Translations under genes and position numbers: made by a program
Assembly: GCF_034702125.1 (NCBI RefSeq)
Contig: NC_085866.1
Location: 21,689,187-21,753,186 of the forward strand
Direction: 5' to 3'
Source: Engraulis encrasicolus
Taxonomy: Eukaryota; Chordata; Actinopteri; Clupeiformes; Engraulidae
DNA: 64,000 bases
Notes under the pieces: model-generated
What the model was told of the DNA's origin: nothing
What the model saw: only the letters and a program-made list of their open reading frames with translations
Databases searched by the model: none
Part shown: piece by piece, positions 21,623-34,694 of the stretch
Layout of the letters: each line of letters starts with the position of its first letter
Numbering within the stretch: the first letter of the stretch is position 1

Positions 21623-22241
21623 CAATGGGGCTCGAGGCTTGCAACTGGAAAATCGTCTCTGACCTTGCTGCCATTGTCTACTCAGCATGCAGACAAGAAC
21701 GACACCAGACAAAAACACTCACCCTGAGAATGTATGATGGCTTTCACTGGAGTCAATGAGAGCAGGGATAAATGAACGGCAGGCTATGGGCCAATTAATA
21801 TGCTGTAGCTGTGCATGGCATACAAAACAGCTACTGTAACGAGTGTATTGACAGGCAATAGATTGTGACTTTGGTAATTGGTATCACAAGGGCAAACATA
21901 ATTAATAGCCAAATGGGTGGGGTTCACTAAAAGCAGTATAGTCTTAGATAACTTTAACAAAGTCAGCAGAACAAAAAGTTTGACACTTCTCTGTATTCAG
22001 TGTAGTCTTTTGCCTCTGAGATTTATCTTTTTTCCCTCTCTTTTTCTTCTTTTTTTAATCCATATTCTTTTATCTTACCATTTTTATTACACTAGAATGC
22101 CCTCTATATCTTATGTTTTATTCTTGCTGTTTGACTTTGTCTTGGTTTAATCTAAGTTTTTATTATTGTACATTCTACTATTTTAGTTTGACACTGTACA
22201 GCACTTTGGTCAGTTCTTGCTGCTTATACATGTTATATAAA
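21623..22241. other. Intergenic
   Basis: AT-rich sequence with a pyrimidine-rich patch near 22020-22060. No gene or repeat was recognised. Confidence 0.4.
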
Positions 22242-22245
22242 TTAA

Positions 22246-24038
22246 AGGACCACTCTAATAGAAAACTATAAGTTTACATGGTTTCAAACGTGTTTTCATG
22301 TGTCCAGAAACAGAACTCTAATGTACAGAAGTTGTTTTGTTCAGTAGTAAGGACTGTTTGTAAACATTGTTTTAACCGTTTTTCAACACTCTTAGTCCCG
22401 CCCCCCCAAAAACAAAAACGAGCTGGAATTGATGTCAAAAGATGAAAAATCACGTCTCAATTCACGCACTTGTGTCAGCCAAAATATCTGCACTTATTTG
22501 CCGTTAAACTGAGGGTGGGAAGTGCACTGCATCTCAGTACACAGTGCACAGTGCGGGGATTGGAACGCACACCGGGTCATTAGCAGCGCCTTGGCTAACT
22601 GGATCTGTGCACACTGTGGGAGCTGTGAAATTTGAGTGCGGATATGATAGTGATGTTATAGTTCAAATATACTATCTCTTTGTGTTATAGAGTGCATGGT
22701 GTTCATTATCCAAGACGGCGAACAGTTTGCAAAGAAATGTTTTCAATTTCAATAAAATAGAAAGTCTAACAGCACAAGTTCTGCAACTACAAGGCTAGCT
22801 TATTAGCTTTCCCCACGTCTCCACACTACCAAGCAAACTTCTAAACACAACACCACTATATAAAATGTAGGACACCGTCCACAGACATGGAGTGAAACAA
22901 ATAGCTCTGATACCAAATCTGCCCCCCGACATTTTCGCTGTTGGGGTGAATATCTAATACCGTTACATTGTAAGCTTGACCTCAAAAGACACGTAGTAGC
23001 AACAAGGGGTTTCTAAACAGTCTGGAATAGCCAGTAGCACCAAAAGAGTAGAACATGTCACACGGAGATTATGTATCTGACACACTTACAATCTATGTTC
23101 ACGCCGGTATACGGTAGCTGAACGGTCAATCAAGGGAGCCAAAGTTACGGAAAGTGTTTAATCTGTTACTTACTGTATCACATTAACAGCTATTCCACCC
23201 ACCCAACCCTGAAAGCACAGTAGGTCGACGAAGCTAGCAGGCTAGCTAGTCCTACTCACCGATGTGTTGACTGAGACCCAGGCGAGCACCATTAGCAGTC
23301 TCACGATCCGTTTCCAAATACAGTATCTGTCAGGGCTCCTATGAATTATAATTTCAACGATCGAACACCCCATTCTTGCCTGCCGTCAATCCCATGTCTT
23401 CGTGCTGCTATCGTTTCACATTGTTAGCCTTGTCATTTCTCCAGCTGCTACTGTATGTTTTTGCAATGGCCAGGACAATAATCGCGGTCTTTACAAATTA
23501 CATCAACATACTGTGTTTGAAAAGTGATCAAATCTGTAAGAACTAAGTTGTAATGTAGACTCGGAAGTACATTTTCAAACTTTATAGTCAATCAGGACAG
23601 CGTCATGTCTGCAACTCATCTCGAGTCACACTTGGCTTGCTAGCTCATCCGTAGCCTCGTCTCGTTGGAGTAAAGTAAACAACAGTCCCCATGGCTCTGA
23701 AATATGAGGTAACGGTGCCACCTAGTGGTTTGCCAACATGTAGGTACAACAACTACCGGTACCCACAGTAGGCCTACAATGCCATATAAAACAGCGTTGA
23801 AGCATTACAAAAAATCTTGTTTTAATTCTTGTAAAAATCGATATTTCCGGAGTCATGAAATTCGGCTTGTGACGTCACATATGTGATATCCAATCAGAAA
23901 TGTTTATTTTGTAAATTAACTAAAAACTATAAAATTATAAACCCAAATTATTTTTTACTTAATTAATGATTCAGGTTTATGGGTTTTGAATAATGGTGCA
24001 CATAACATGTAAGAATGGTTTTCTATTAGAGTGGTCCT
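22246..24038. mobile_element. 1.8-kb TTAA-type non-autonomous transposon
   Basis: Ends are AGGACCACTCTAATAGAAAA and, reverse-complemented, AGGACCACTCTAATAGAAAA, followed by CTAT/CCAT. Both flanks are TTAA (22242-22245, 24039-24042), as for piggyBac or Kolobok elements. No transposase frame is seen. On the minus strand near 23255-23310 a short ATG frame (MVLAWVSVNTS) runs into a GTGAGT donor-like site, which could be a captured first exon or chance. Confidence 0.88.
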
Positions 24039-24126
24039 TTAAACTTACTTACTTACTTACTTACTCTACAGCTGTGCGATAATGAGTAAATTTCAATCCA
24101 ATGAAATTGACGTCAACGTGTCTTAA

Positions 24127-24535
24127 AGGGGGATGCCACTATTTTGGGGCTTAATACACTCTCAGAAATAAAGGTACAGAACTCGTCGCTGTGGCAGTAC
24201 TCTCAAGGGGAGTACCATTGCGTCACTTGATTGGTACCCCAAAAAAGAGGTGCGTTCAGTTTCTTGCAATGTCGACCGATATGCATCTGTCACCTCTTTT
24301 TTGAGGTACCACCCAAGCGACGCAATGGTACTCCCCTTGTGGGTACTGCCACAGCGACGAATTCTGTACCTTTATTTCCGAGAGTGTACAGTTAAAATCG
24401 TTGGGTGGGGTTTATAAAGGTGGTTAAGTGTCTTATTTTTCATGTTAATCGTTGTCTTGCTTTAAGACAAGTTAAAAGAGGGAATATGTCGCTAAGCTAG
24501 TGAAAGTCAATGTATCCGTGTAGCATGCTAGCGAC
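24127..24535. mobile_element. TTAA palindromic MITE, interrupted and lacking its right arm
   Basis: Left flank TTAA (24123-24126), then AGGGGGATGCCACTATTTTG as in 17406-17737. After an inserted MITE (24157-24386) the left arm resumes with CAGTTAAAATCG and runs to the palindrome centre near 24530, where similarity stops. Confidence 0.8.
24157..24386. mobile_element. TA-flanked MITE nested in the palindromic element
   Basis: Ends are CACTCTCAGAAATAAAGGTA and, reverse-complemented, CACTCTCGGAAATAAAGGTA. It is bounded by TA (24155-24156, 24387-24388). The sister palindromes show the empty site AATACAG with a single TA. Inner arms around GTCGCTGTGGCAGTAC and GGGAGTACCATTGCGTC are also complementary. 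Tc1/mariner-type. Confidence 0.9.
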
Positions 24536-24539
24536 ACAA

Positions 24540-25175
24540 GCAAGAAAAGCCCTCAAAAATACTTTCAAAAGCGTATAAGGACCTGACAGGTGTGATTGGC
24601 ACATGAAATTGAATCTTGCTGCAAAACAGTTCAAAAGCCTTTGAGTGTTTCTTGAATGATGACAAAGCCAATCAGTGAGTAGATTTGTAGGCCCAATGCT
24701 GCAACTCCCCAGAAAGGATCCATCTTTGAAAGTGTTCTGTAATTGTTTCGCGCTCATTAGCCAAATAATGAAGTTTGTAATTCATAGTAATTCATCATCT
24801 GTAATGATGTGGGATATTGGAGAAGAAACAAGGCTTTTGAGAGCCATTGAGCACATGCAAATGATGAGTTCTTTTTTTTCTGAAGAACAATATAATCATG
24901 CTGAACCTGCTGTGCCTTCATCAAATAGTAATATAGTATGCAGAGCATTGTAATCAGTTTTCTATTGTACTAGTGTGTGAGCGTGTGTGCGCGCGTGTGT
25001 TAGTGTGTGTGCATGTGCGTGTGTGTATGTGTCATATTATGCCAGAGAAAAATAATGACGATGAAAAAGAGAACGTAGAGACTACAGACAGAGAGGAAGA
25101 GAGAGAGAGAGAGGGGAAGAGTGAAGGTAGCATAGCATAGGCCCTCAATAATAAAGGACAGTGGATCTGTGTGAG
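24540..25175. other. Intergenic
   Basis: No gene was recognised. Short TG/CG dinucleotide patches lie near 24975-25030 and a GA run near 25090-25115. Confidence 0.4.
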
Positions 25176-25529
25176 GGGTTGGTCTAGCCTAGAAATCTAG
25201 ATGCCCCTAGAGGCCGCAAATTGAATTTGCTCCCGGTTCCTGAATCTACAAGCGGTCCAAGGTGGACCGGCCAAGGTGGAGGGGCAGGATCAGGGGCCGG
25301 GCTAGCTATTGACGACACAACTGGGCTTTCAGAACATACACGCCCCAGGTGAAAACTAGCGTAGCGTAATGCTAGTGTAGCATTGCACCAGTCTAGGAGG
25401 AAATGCATCTGACCACCACCGCCACAGCCAAACGAGTTGCCGTAATAAATTGTGTTTTCACTTACAAAGTTTTCACTTACAAAACATGCCTCATATTCAA
25501 CCACAGGGCCCTCCTTCACCAACCAGCGA

Positions 25530-26350
25530 AATGTTGAGCAATTTTGGGCTTGTGTTCTCAGCCCCCTGCTGTTCACGCTGCTGACACATGACTGCACAAC
25601 GACCCACAGCACTAACCATCTAGTGAAGTTTGCGGATGATACAACACTGGTGGGCCTCATCACTAAGGGCGATGAGACCCACTACAGAGAAGAAGTAGAC
25701 CTGCTGGCCAGATGGTGCAAAGACAACAACCTCCTGCTGAATGTCAACAAGACCAAGGAGATTGTTGTCAACTTTCAGAGGGTCCAAAAACAACTGCCAC
25801 CACTGACCATCGACGGTGATGCTGTGGAGAGAGTGAGCAGCACCAAGTTCCTTGGAGTGCACATCAGCGACGACCTCTCTTGGACCACCAACACTACATC
25901 ACTGGCGAAGAAGGCCCATCAGCGTCTCTACTTCTTGCGCAAACTAAAGAAGGCAAGTGCTACACCCTCCATCATGACAACATTCTACAGAGGAACCATA
26001 GAGAGCGTCGTGTCCAGCTGCATCACAGTGTGGGGAGGAAGCTGCACGGAGAAAAACAGGAAGACACTCCAGCGTGTTGTGAACACAGCGAAGAAGATCA
26101 TTGGAGTACCACACCCTCCCTGCAGGACATTTACACCGCACGCCTCACCCGAAAAGCACTGATGATCATCAAAGACACAAGCCACCCTGCACACAAACTG
26201 TTCAGCCTCCTGCCCTCTGGAAAGAGGTACAGGCGCCTCCGTTCCCGTACCACCAGGCTTACAAGCAGCACGATGCATCAAGCAATCAAGATACTGAACA
26301 CTCAACCCACTCTCCCTTCACTGTCAGCCTCTAGCCAGCCAGGCCACTGA
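25530..26350 (+). pseudogene. Reverse transcriptase fragment of an L2/CR1-like LINE
   Basis: The frame begins CVLSPLLFTLLTHDC, contains the catalytic FADDT box (about residue 60 of the surviving frame), then KTKEIVVNF, STKFLGVHIS, FYRGTIESVVSSCITVW and KTLQRVVNTAKKIIGV. A one-base slip near 26115-26125 moves the C-terminal part (LQDIYTARLTRKAL, FSLLPSGKRYR) to another frame. The endonuclease and most of the RT are missing, so it is a 5'-truncated dead copy. The exact clade (L2, CR1 or Rex1) cannot be fixed by eye. Confidence 0.88.
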
Positions 26351-27181
<831 letters not shown>

Positions 27182-28689
27182 AAATGGTTGCATAAACGAA
27201 TATGATTGTTGTCAACATGACATGTTCTGTGTAAGCTAGCTAGCTGGATACCAAGCTAGCTGTGTTATTTGACGAGAGGTGGGCTAGCCGCTAGCTCGAC
27301 CGACAAGGTCTCATTCCCATCTATTTAGTAAGCCATTTATAGATTTCCAAAGCTCCCAAATGTCTTGTTTTAATGCTGTGGGTCTTATTATAACTGTCAC
27401 TAAATTGGCAAGCCCTTTCAAGCATTTTAAAGGTTGAAAAGAGACCAGTTGTAGTTGTAAACAAAATACCAGTTGATCTGGTTAAGATGGCCCGTGCTAT
27501 GTCATTTCAAATGTTTTGATAAACAACTTCTTAAATAATGACATATAACTTGTCTGCTTGCTGACCATATGTTTAGGACTTTGTAAATGGCAATTTGATA
27601 TTTGATTACAGTCAGAAAGCCGAGATGCACCGAATCTCTGCCATGAACTGACGGGGGTAGCCGGGCAAGTTACTGTTAGCATTTTACAGATCCAGTAGAC
27701 CATTTCTTTTAGGTGTAGAACAAAATCGCAGCCGTTAAAAGTTACCAAAGATCCAAACACGCTAATCGTTAACTCATAGACATTGTGTTTTGATACTGAG
27801 TGGGTTAGTTGTGCAAACAGCCGTCAGTTGTATTGTTCGTATTCTCTGAGTCTGAAGCCAGCAGCCTGCTCTCTCTGCTCTGTTCGTGCAGCTGGCAGCT
27901 GCAAGGTAGCTCCAGGGGCTGTTCACTCACGGAACTTCCTGTTAGCCACAATTGGCTAACCCTAACCACGGGACAGTGCAAAATGAATGGGTGTCAATGG
28001 AGTTTTTTACCATTATCATTTTTGTGATTTTTTATAATTTTTTGTCCTGAAATATTAATATTAAGTTCGAAGCTAGAAATAATAAGACTCCATTTGAGTA
28101 GCGTTTCGATTATTTTGCGCCACTAGATTATTATATACTGGGTCACAAAGCTCAATTTTTATGAGGCCAAACCCATAAACATTAGCGCGATGCTAGCGAG
28201 TACAGGTTGAAATCTTCTAACCTGCTGTAAAACTACACACCTGTGCGATTTGTCAATACAGCCTATTGTTAAACAACAGTCATAGTGCTTACCAGGAATG
28301 TTTTGTTGATGATATTTGTGACTGGAAATCGCAGTAGCAATGTATTTAGCATGGGTTCCCCTTTCCATTCCATACATTTTCCCACATGAAGGACTGGCCC
28401 ACGCTCGTTACTGCATTATGCATGCAAAGCTAACTGGCTACAATGGGAACCAATGAGACTGAGCCTTCTCCCTGTTAGAGGTTCTCTGGTAGCTCCAACC
28501 GAAACTATTACTGGCCACGCCCCTACAGTTTGCTTTGTGGGGATTCAATGTGATTGGTTGTTGCACCATCCTATTGCGTGGCATTGAGTGCCGAGGTGTT
28601 TGATAGACAACCGTTTATCCCGCCCACACGGCTTCCTAGCTACTCCACACCCATGTCAGCTTTCAGCTCGCTAGGCTAGGGTTGGTCTA

Positions 28690-29313
28690 TCCCACAAATG
28701 CCTTGACTGTTTTTCGATCCCAGTCCAGCCCTGTGTGACCTACATATTATATTATATCATGTCCTGCTTGATTGAGGATTGTCACAAATTGTCCTGCATC
28801 TATTGCGAAACGTATTTGTACTATATCACACACTCTCATTTTCTTTCTTTCTGTGCTAGGCGCTGCCCAAGTTCAATTATAGATTCTGATATATATAGCT
28901 GTGAAATGAGTGTAGCATGATAGGTTCCTCAGCAATGAACGCTGATGAGCTCAGAGAGTACTTAGGCTCAATGACACGGCTGAAATGACAACGCAGTCAG
29001 AGGTCAATGGCAGACTGAAGGAGTTTTTCCAACCTCATTTTCAGCAGTTCATGAGCTTGTAAGAATGTGAAATGCAGACGACGCTGAATTCGCTTTGCCT
29101 CCTTCCCTGGGATAGAATTGCACTCAGCAACACATGAATGTGATTTGCAGGTAAACTGACAGAATACTGTCTGTCACTACAGAATAGTGATTGTCATGGC
29201 TGCCTCAGTGGCAGCTGCAACAAGTCATTAATGAAGTTCAAAAGTTTCAAAATAGCGTTATTGTCTAACATGTTGCCATATTAGAACATGGTCTTTTGAA
29301 GGCTTTCCTTTAA
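28690..29313. other. Intergenic
   Basis: No gene or repeat was recognised. Confidence 0.4.
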
Positions 29314-29651
29314 ATGGGTATGCCACTATTTTGGGGCTTAATACAGGTAAAATCGTTGGCCAGGGTTTATAAAGGTGGTATAGTGTCTTATTTTTTATGT
29401 AAGCCGTTGTCTTGCTTTAAGACAAGTTAAAAGAGGGAATATGTCGCTAGTGAAAGTCAATGGATCCATGTAGCATGCTACAATGCTACACGGATCCATA
29501 GACTTTCACTAGCTTATCGACATATTCCCTCTTTTAACTTGTCCTAAAGCAATACAACGCTTAACATGAAAAATAAGACACTTTACCACCTTTATAAACC
29601 CCCAGCCAACGATTTTAACTGTATTAAGCCCCAAAATAGTGGCATACCCCT
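29314..29651. mobile_element. Palindromic MITE, TTAA-type, complete
   Basis: Ends ATGGGTATGCCACTATTTTG and, reverse-complemented, AGGGGTATGCCACTATTTTG. TTAA lies on both sides (29310-29313, 29652-29655). The two arms are complementary almost throughout. It is the best-preserved of three copies in the window. Confidence 0.9.
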
Positions 29652-29713
29652 TTAATTGTGTGTGAGGTGTTTGTGTAATAAGTGCAGGTCAGTCTGGTTG
29701 AGTCGTAGCTGAA

Positions 29714-29815
29714 CAGGGCCGCTGACAGGGTTGGCCATGCAGTCCAAGGACAAAGTAACCTAATTTGAAAAGGCAAGGGCCCCCCTACCAATAACTACAA
29801 TGTCTTGAGAACCGA
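29714..29815. repeat. Truncated hAT-like MITE
   Basis: It starts CAGGGCCGCTGACAGGG and continues with GACAAAGTAACCT and GGGCCCCCCTACC as in 14388-14555, then loses similarity before the right end. Confidence 0.55.
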
Positions 29816-29867
29816 AATTTAGTAGCCTGATTATCGTCGATTTTCAAATGTCTTCGTTACTTGGTCT

Positions 29868-30240
29868 GACCTAGCCTGGTCCTGACCACCCCATAATACT
29901 ACCATTTCATTTCGCATTCATGGTCAGGAGGTTGTGTGATCTGACACGATTGCAGAAAGCGGGAAGTTTGCACTCAGTTATGATTTGAATTTATTGGACA
30001 GCTCTCACCCAATTGCAGACAGTTACTCAACAACAACATAGCGCAGACGTTTACATCATCGTTACGAGCGTCCTCCCCTTTCGCCCCCCTCGTGGGGCAC
30101 TTATTCACTTATTGGCTGTTTTCTAGGGAGGGTTGGCCGGCCAGATCCTGCCGGCCTACATCGCTCCACAGAAAAGAGTTACCACACTAGTACGGAGCCA
30201 ATCTTTTTGATGGAAGTGGGATGGTGCGCCAGGCTTGGTT
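29868..30240. repeat. Possible MITE
   Basis: CCTAGCCTGGTCCTGACCAC at the left and GGTGCGCCAGGCTTGGTT at the right are loosely complementary. The target duplication was not resolved. Confidence 0.35.
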
Positions 30241-30343
30241 AACATTTCCCAAATGGCATGGTTGACCAGCCTCCCTCGGTTTGCTACTGATCGATGTCAG
30301 AAAAGGCTGTGCCAAAGTTCAAACCAAACATTTTTTTAGTCCC

Positions 30344-30510
30344 TGGCCCTACCATGTCGCTAACAGTAGGGCACTCGCCAGCTACGCTTCTGACCCGGGT
30401 TCGATTCCGGCCCGGGTCCTTTGCCGACCCTTCCCAGTCTCTCTCTCCCCACTCGCTTCCTGTCATTGCTTCACTGTCCTATCAAAATAAAGGCAAAAAA
30501 GCCCCCCAAA
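30344..30510 (+). mobile_element. tRNA-derived SINE with 17-bp target duplication
   Basis: B box GGTTCGATTCCGG and body CTCTCTCCCCACTCGCTTCC match the SINE at 21437. Flanks at 30327-30343 and 30511-30527 agree at 16 of 17 bases (AACATTTTYTTAGTCCC). It ends in AATAAAGGC and an A-rich tail. Confidence 0.88.
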
Positions 30511-30527
30511 AACATTTTCTTAGTCCC

Positions 30528-31111
30528 ATTAGAACGTCTCTGCTTAAATCCCGTCACTGCCTTGCACACGCCTTTACATAGGGCCGTTGGAATTGCTCAG
30601 AGTTGATTGGTTCCTGAAGTGGGTAGAGTTCCCGTTTTTTGCAGAGATCAGAAATAACATTTACATTGCTCGTGGCGTGACTAGAAGCAATGCCGAAGGT
30701 GTTGCGTCACGCAGAGGGCGTGATAGGTCTACAATTGTAGTCTTCCCTCTCTCCTTGGGCACAGGACAACTGACCTGTGACACCCCCCCCCCCCCACACA
30801 CACACACACACACACTCAGCTTCTCTGGAGATGAATAACAATCATTGTTGTTTGCAAAAGTGGCTGCAAAATAGTTCATTAATCTTGTCACATGTTTTTA
30901 GCACAGTCAATGGCTTAGCACTAAGTGCATTGGTCTGTCATATCACCTGCCAAGCCCACACACAGCCATCACTGTGATGCGAGGAGAGCCTGAAAGGAAT
31001 GCAGGTCATAAAACATTGACATGCAATTACGTTTGAGTTGAAGGTAGCTTGAACATTGAAAAATCTGACCTGGGAGCAGCACCAATAAATAGCCAGATAA
31101 AAAGATAGAAA
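30528..31111. other. Intergenic
   Basis: No gene was recognised; a poly-C run next to CA repeats lies at about 30783-30815. Confidence 0.4.
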
Positions 31112-31119
31112 AGTCTGTT

Positions 31120-31319
31120 CAGTGTTGCCAGATTGGGCTGTTTCCCGCACAATTGGGCTGCTTAGAATAGCTGTCTGGGAGTAAAAGTGGCATTTTGCAG
31201 GAAAACCCTCCCAATTTTGCCCATAGACATCGATGGAATTGGGCAGGATTTAGGGCTTCCGGGCGGGTTTTGAGCATTTTTTTTGGGCTAGAAATCATCA
31301 GCCTTATCTGGCAACCCTG
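31120..31319. mobile_element. hAT-like MITE
   Basis: Ends are CAGTGTTGCCAGATTGGG and, reverse-complemented, CAGGGTTGCCAGATAAGG. Flanks AGTCTGTT (31112-31119) and AGTCCGCT (31320-31327) match 6/8, both changes transitions. A younger copy is at 35402-35629. Confidence 0.8.
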
Positions 31320-31327
31320 AGTCCGCT

Positions 31328-32078
31328 ACAACCAGGATTTTTTGCTCCCACTTATTTATTAATTTTCCGTGAGGTTTTCCGTGAGGTAGAAACCTTTCTC
31401 TCTTTTTATCATGCAATTAAGTTTGAACATCAGTTTAAGTGGATTACACATTTGCAGCACAGTATTTGCAGCACAGTATTTTTTCCACCCTGAAAACAAA
31501 CAGACCGTTTGTTTGGTTGTTAGATACATTGGATTTCGGAGTTTCACGTTTCTAGGACTTTGAGAATATTGTACTGTCAGGTTGATGGGACGTGTTGGCT
31601 TGTTTGAATACATAGCCTATCCTAAACGTGGTTTGTCCTTGACAGAGCGTACAGTAGTTGCATATACAGTAGCCTGGGGAATCCCATGCTGCTTTGCACA
31701 ATGTTAACCAGACAACATGCACAGTGTATTCCAGTTTCAAATAGAATATTGTCAGTAACCTATTCAGTTTAAAACAGGTACCAGTAGCCTACCGACATGT
31801 GTGGAATAGCGTTCTGCAGCCTGAATATTCCCTGAACACGACCACATTGAATAAAGAGTTTAACCACCCATGCATAAACCGCATGCTGCCATCCCATTTA
31901 AAATCTGAATATTGTAACTTTGGTCACTTTTCCCATACATTTGGTATAGTAGCCTACTGAGGAGAATACAAATCTGAACAATTGTAGAGATTTTAGCATA
32001 CACCAGACAGAACTGACAGACCTCAAAGACTACAGGTATGGTACAGCTTCAAAATCTGCACAGTATCAATGTGAGGCA
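31328..32078. other. Intergenic
   Basis: No coding frame or repeat was recognised, apart from a duplicated TTTGCAGCACAGTATT near 31450-31480. Confidence 0.4.
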
Positions 32079-32081
32079 GCT

Positions 32082-32456
32082 AGCCTGATAAACCATCTTA
32101 AATGTGAGATTATATGTGTAATTTAGTCTGGCCCCGATGAATAGTACATCCGAAGATTGTTGATAAGAACAACCCGTTGTCTTTCAAACCGTGGCCGGCA
32201 ATCTGACCAATCAGTGCTATCTTTCTCGTTGTTGATGTGCTTTCCCAACCTTGCAAGCTTCGTCGTCACTCCTTCAAAACCCCCCCTGCTTTGATTCAAA
32301 ACACATCTCTGCGTTGTGATTGGTTTGCCAGATTCTTGGCAAGCCTGGCAGACCACTCAAACGAGACCCTGGCCTGAATTTCCCCCTGGGGATTAATAAA
32401 GTTACTCTTCTCTACGATGCGAGGCCAGACCAGTAGGGGCGTCTATTTCTAGGCTA
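32082..32456. mobile_element. MITE carrying a LINE tail
   Basis: It begins TAGCCTGATAAAC and ends TTTCTAGGCTA, weak inverted repeats. The fragment at 8745-8850 shows part of the same sequence. At about 32372-32405 the phrase AATTTCCCCCTGGGGATTAA is a LINE 3' end, apparently inserted. Confidence 0.5.
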
Positions 32457-32833
32457 ACAAACACCAATAACTCAAAATTTGTTGTAATTAAGCATCAACC
32501 CCATGACATTGCCATATGAGCTTCACAGTGTAAATTCAAACACTCTTATAGCTTGTCCTACTCTTCGCACCAAAAATGGCTGTGTATCTTACCAATTTTG
32601 CAGATTAAAGGCTTTCGGCTTCCTTCCCTCTCCTTGAACGTATTACGTTGTACGTAATAAAACTCTCCTGTTTAAGCTCTATCTGTTTGCTACCAGTTAA
32701 TGGACTGGCTTTCAATCTCCAGGGAGAGAGTTTAATTAGAAACGGGTCGGCAAACATTACGGAAATTACATTATCCATCGTATTTATGGGTTTTTAATGT
32801 GCATGTGCTCTGTGGGTGAGAAGCACCCTGTTG

Positions 32834-32835
<2 letters not shown>

Positions 32836-32893
<58 letters not shown>

Positions 32894-32921
32894 GTGTGTT
32901 GGTGCGTGCATGTGTGTGTTA

Positions 32922-32953
<32 letters not shown>

Positions 32954-32996
32954 TGTGCTTGTGTGTGAGTGTGAGTGTGCGTGTGTGTGTGTGAGG
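32836..32996. repeat. TG microsatellite, compound
   Basis: TG runs interrupted by TGCG and TGAG variants. Confidence 0.95.
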
Positions 32997-33197
32997 TAAG
33001 TTGAATGATTCATCAGCGGTAGGTAGGTGGAACAGTATTTGCCACTTGTGTTCCCCATCCACTGGAGACCTGGGGTGCCTTTCTCGAAACCATTGGCTAC
33101 TTTGTTGTTTGCAATGCCATTTCCCATTGACAACTACCAAATTTGCTAACTGCTAACAACTACGCTTTCCAGAAATGCACCCCTGTTTTGTAGAGGG

Positions 33198-33354
33198 CAG
33201 GCCCGCCGACAGGTGGGCGACAAAGGGGTATGTTGTCCCGGGCCCAGCGAGATAGGGCCCCCAGAATTCGGTCCCCATTACATTGTATGTATTGGGTACA
33301 GGGCCCTTTCAGATGACTTTGTCCTGGGCCCAGTGAAAGCTGTCAGCAGCCCTG
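33198..33354. mobile_element. Short hAT-like MITE
   Basis: Ends are CAGGCCCGCCGACAGG and, reverse-complemented, CAGGGCTGCTGACAGC. The perfect 8-bp duplication GTAGAGGG lies at 33190-33197 and 33355-33362. It is in opposite orientation to 14388-14555. Confidence 0.9.
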
Positions 33355-33564
33355 GTAGAGGGTACATTATTACCGGGGCCACCGGAGGAGCTACAACCCA
33401 ACCCAAATCTGCTTTGTGTTCCCAGTCCTGTTTGTATGTCCATTTGTATTGACAGTTAAAGGAAAACAGATATTAAATCCATTCATTTATGCTGCATGCA
33501 CCACCCAACGCTGCACACAACTATGGGAGAGCATCCACACATGTTGAATGTTCATGGTTTAAAC

Positions 33565-34209
33565 CTGTGGTTCCCAAACTTATCCAGAGAGACCCCTTTT
33601 GGACCTAAGAATATTTTTGCGACCCCCCCACCTCCCATTTTCAAAAATTATAAACATATTTTTGCTAAACTGTAGTGTAAAAGTGAAAAGTGAAAGCCCA
33701 TTGGGAAACTCCAACTCCCATTGTCATTGTGACACAGCACTCCACAGCACACAAGTGAACACTGCACACTGCACACAACAAAATTGCATTTATGCCTCAC
33801 CCGTGCAAGGGGGCAGCCCTCAGTGACGCCCCATGGGGAGCAGTGCGGTGGGACGGTACCATGCTCAGGGTACCTCAGTCATGGAGGAGGATGGGGGAGA
33901 GCACTGGTTGATTACTCCCCCCACAAACCTGGCGGGTCGGGAGTCGAACCGGCAACTTCTGGGATGCAAGTCTGACGCCCTAACCGCTCACCCATGACTG
34001 CCCATGAAATCACAGGAAAGGTAAATACATTCATTATCCATTGAAGTGAATATTGTTATTAACAATATATGGAAAGGTTATTATAAAAGTAGGCCTATAT
34101 TCAAGGGTATATATAAACAGTCCTTTCTGTCCGCAGCCCCCTGCAGTCTGTACCTCTGTGACCAAACGCCCCACCCGCTGGGGTCCTGACTCCAGTTTGC
34201 GAACCACTG
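33565..34209. mobile_element. hAT-like MITE containing a SINE
   Basis: Ends are CTGTGGTTCCCAAACT and, reverse-complemented, CAGTGGTTCGCAAACT. The perfect duplication GTTTAAAC lies at 33557-33564 and 34210-34217. A tRNA-derived SINE fills about 33690-34002. Confidence 0.88.
33690..34002 (-). mobile_element. tRNA-derived SINE, about 310 bp
   Basis: On the minus strand the head carries GGGTGAGCGGTTAGGGCG (A-box region) and GGTTCGACTCCC (B box). A long body follows: CTCTCCCCCATCCTCC, TGCAATTTTGTTGTGTGCAG, and finally GGGAGTTGGAGTTTCCCA. The same family, split by another element, is at 43449-45775. Confidence 0.8.
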
Positions 34210-34610
34210 GTTTAAACTGAGTATGATCAACAGATGGTGCGAGTCTGTGTTATAATGGTGTGAGGATAATGTCTGGCATGTTTTCAACACTATGTTTTCC
34301 CCTTTATATTCTTTCCACCCATCCTCTCCAGCTGCCCTCGGGCTGTTTTGCAATGCGCTCCATTTTCCCATTGCTGTCTGTGAAAAGGAGGATTCCCCGC
34401 TTTCACGAATTCATGGTTTTAATGCAGTGACGTGCGGTCAACTTTATGGCTGGTGAGGCAAATATATAATACTACAGCTACAGTATAAGTACATTTTAGT
34501 AAATTTACCAAATAGGCCTACCGATAAGTTTCATATGTCATAGCTTTCTTAACATAAGGTAGGCCTACAAAATAAAACATGCTGCATTTCCGTAGAGAAA
34601 ATGCTATTAG

Positions 34611-34630
34611 ATCTCTCTCTCTCTCTCTCT

Positions 34631-34694
<64 letters not shown>

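Noticed and set aside
25452..25530. Treating the first ATG of the LINE frame as a true start
   Set aside because: RT similarity starts only near 25530; the upstream part matches the putative host element, so the frame is a chance fusion.
27497..28377. Several 70-90-codon frames between 27.4 and 28.4 kb
   Set aside because: Scattered over both strands with no domain, inside a probable transposon; chance frames.
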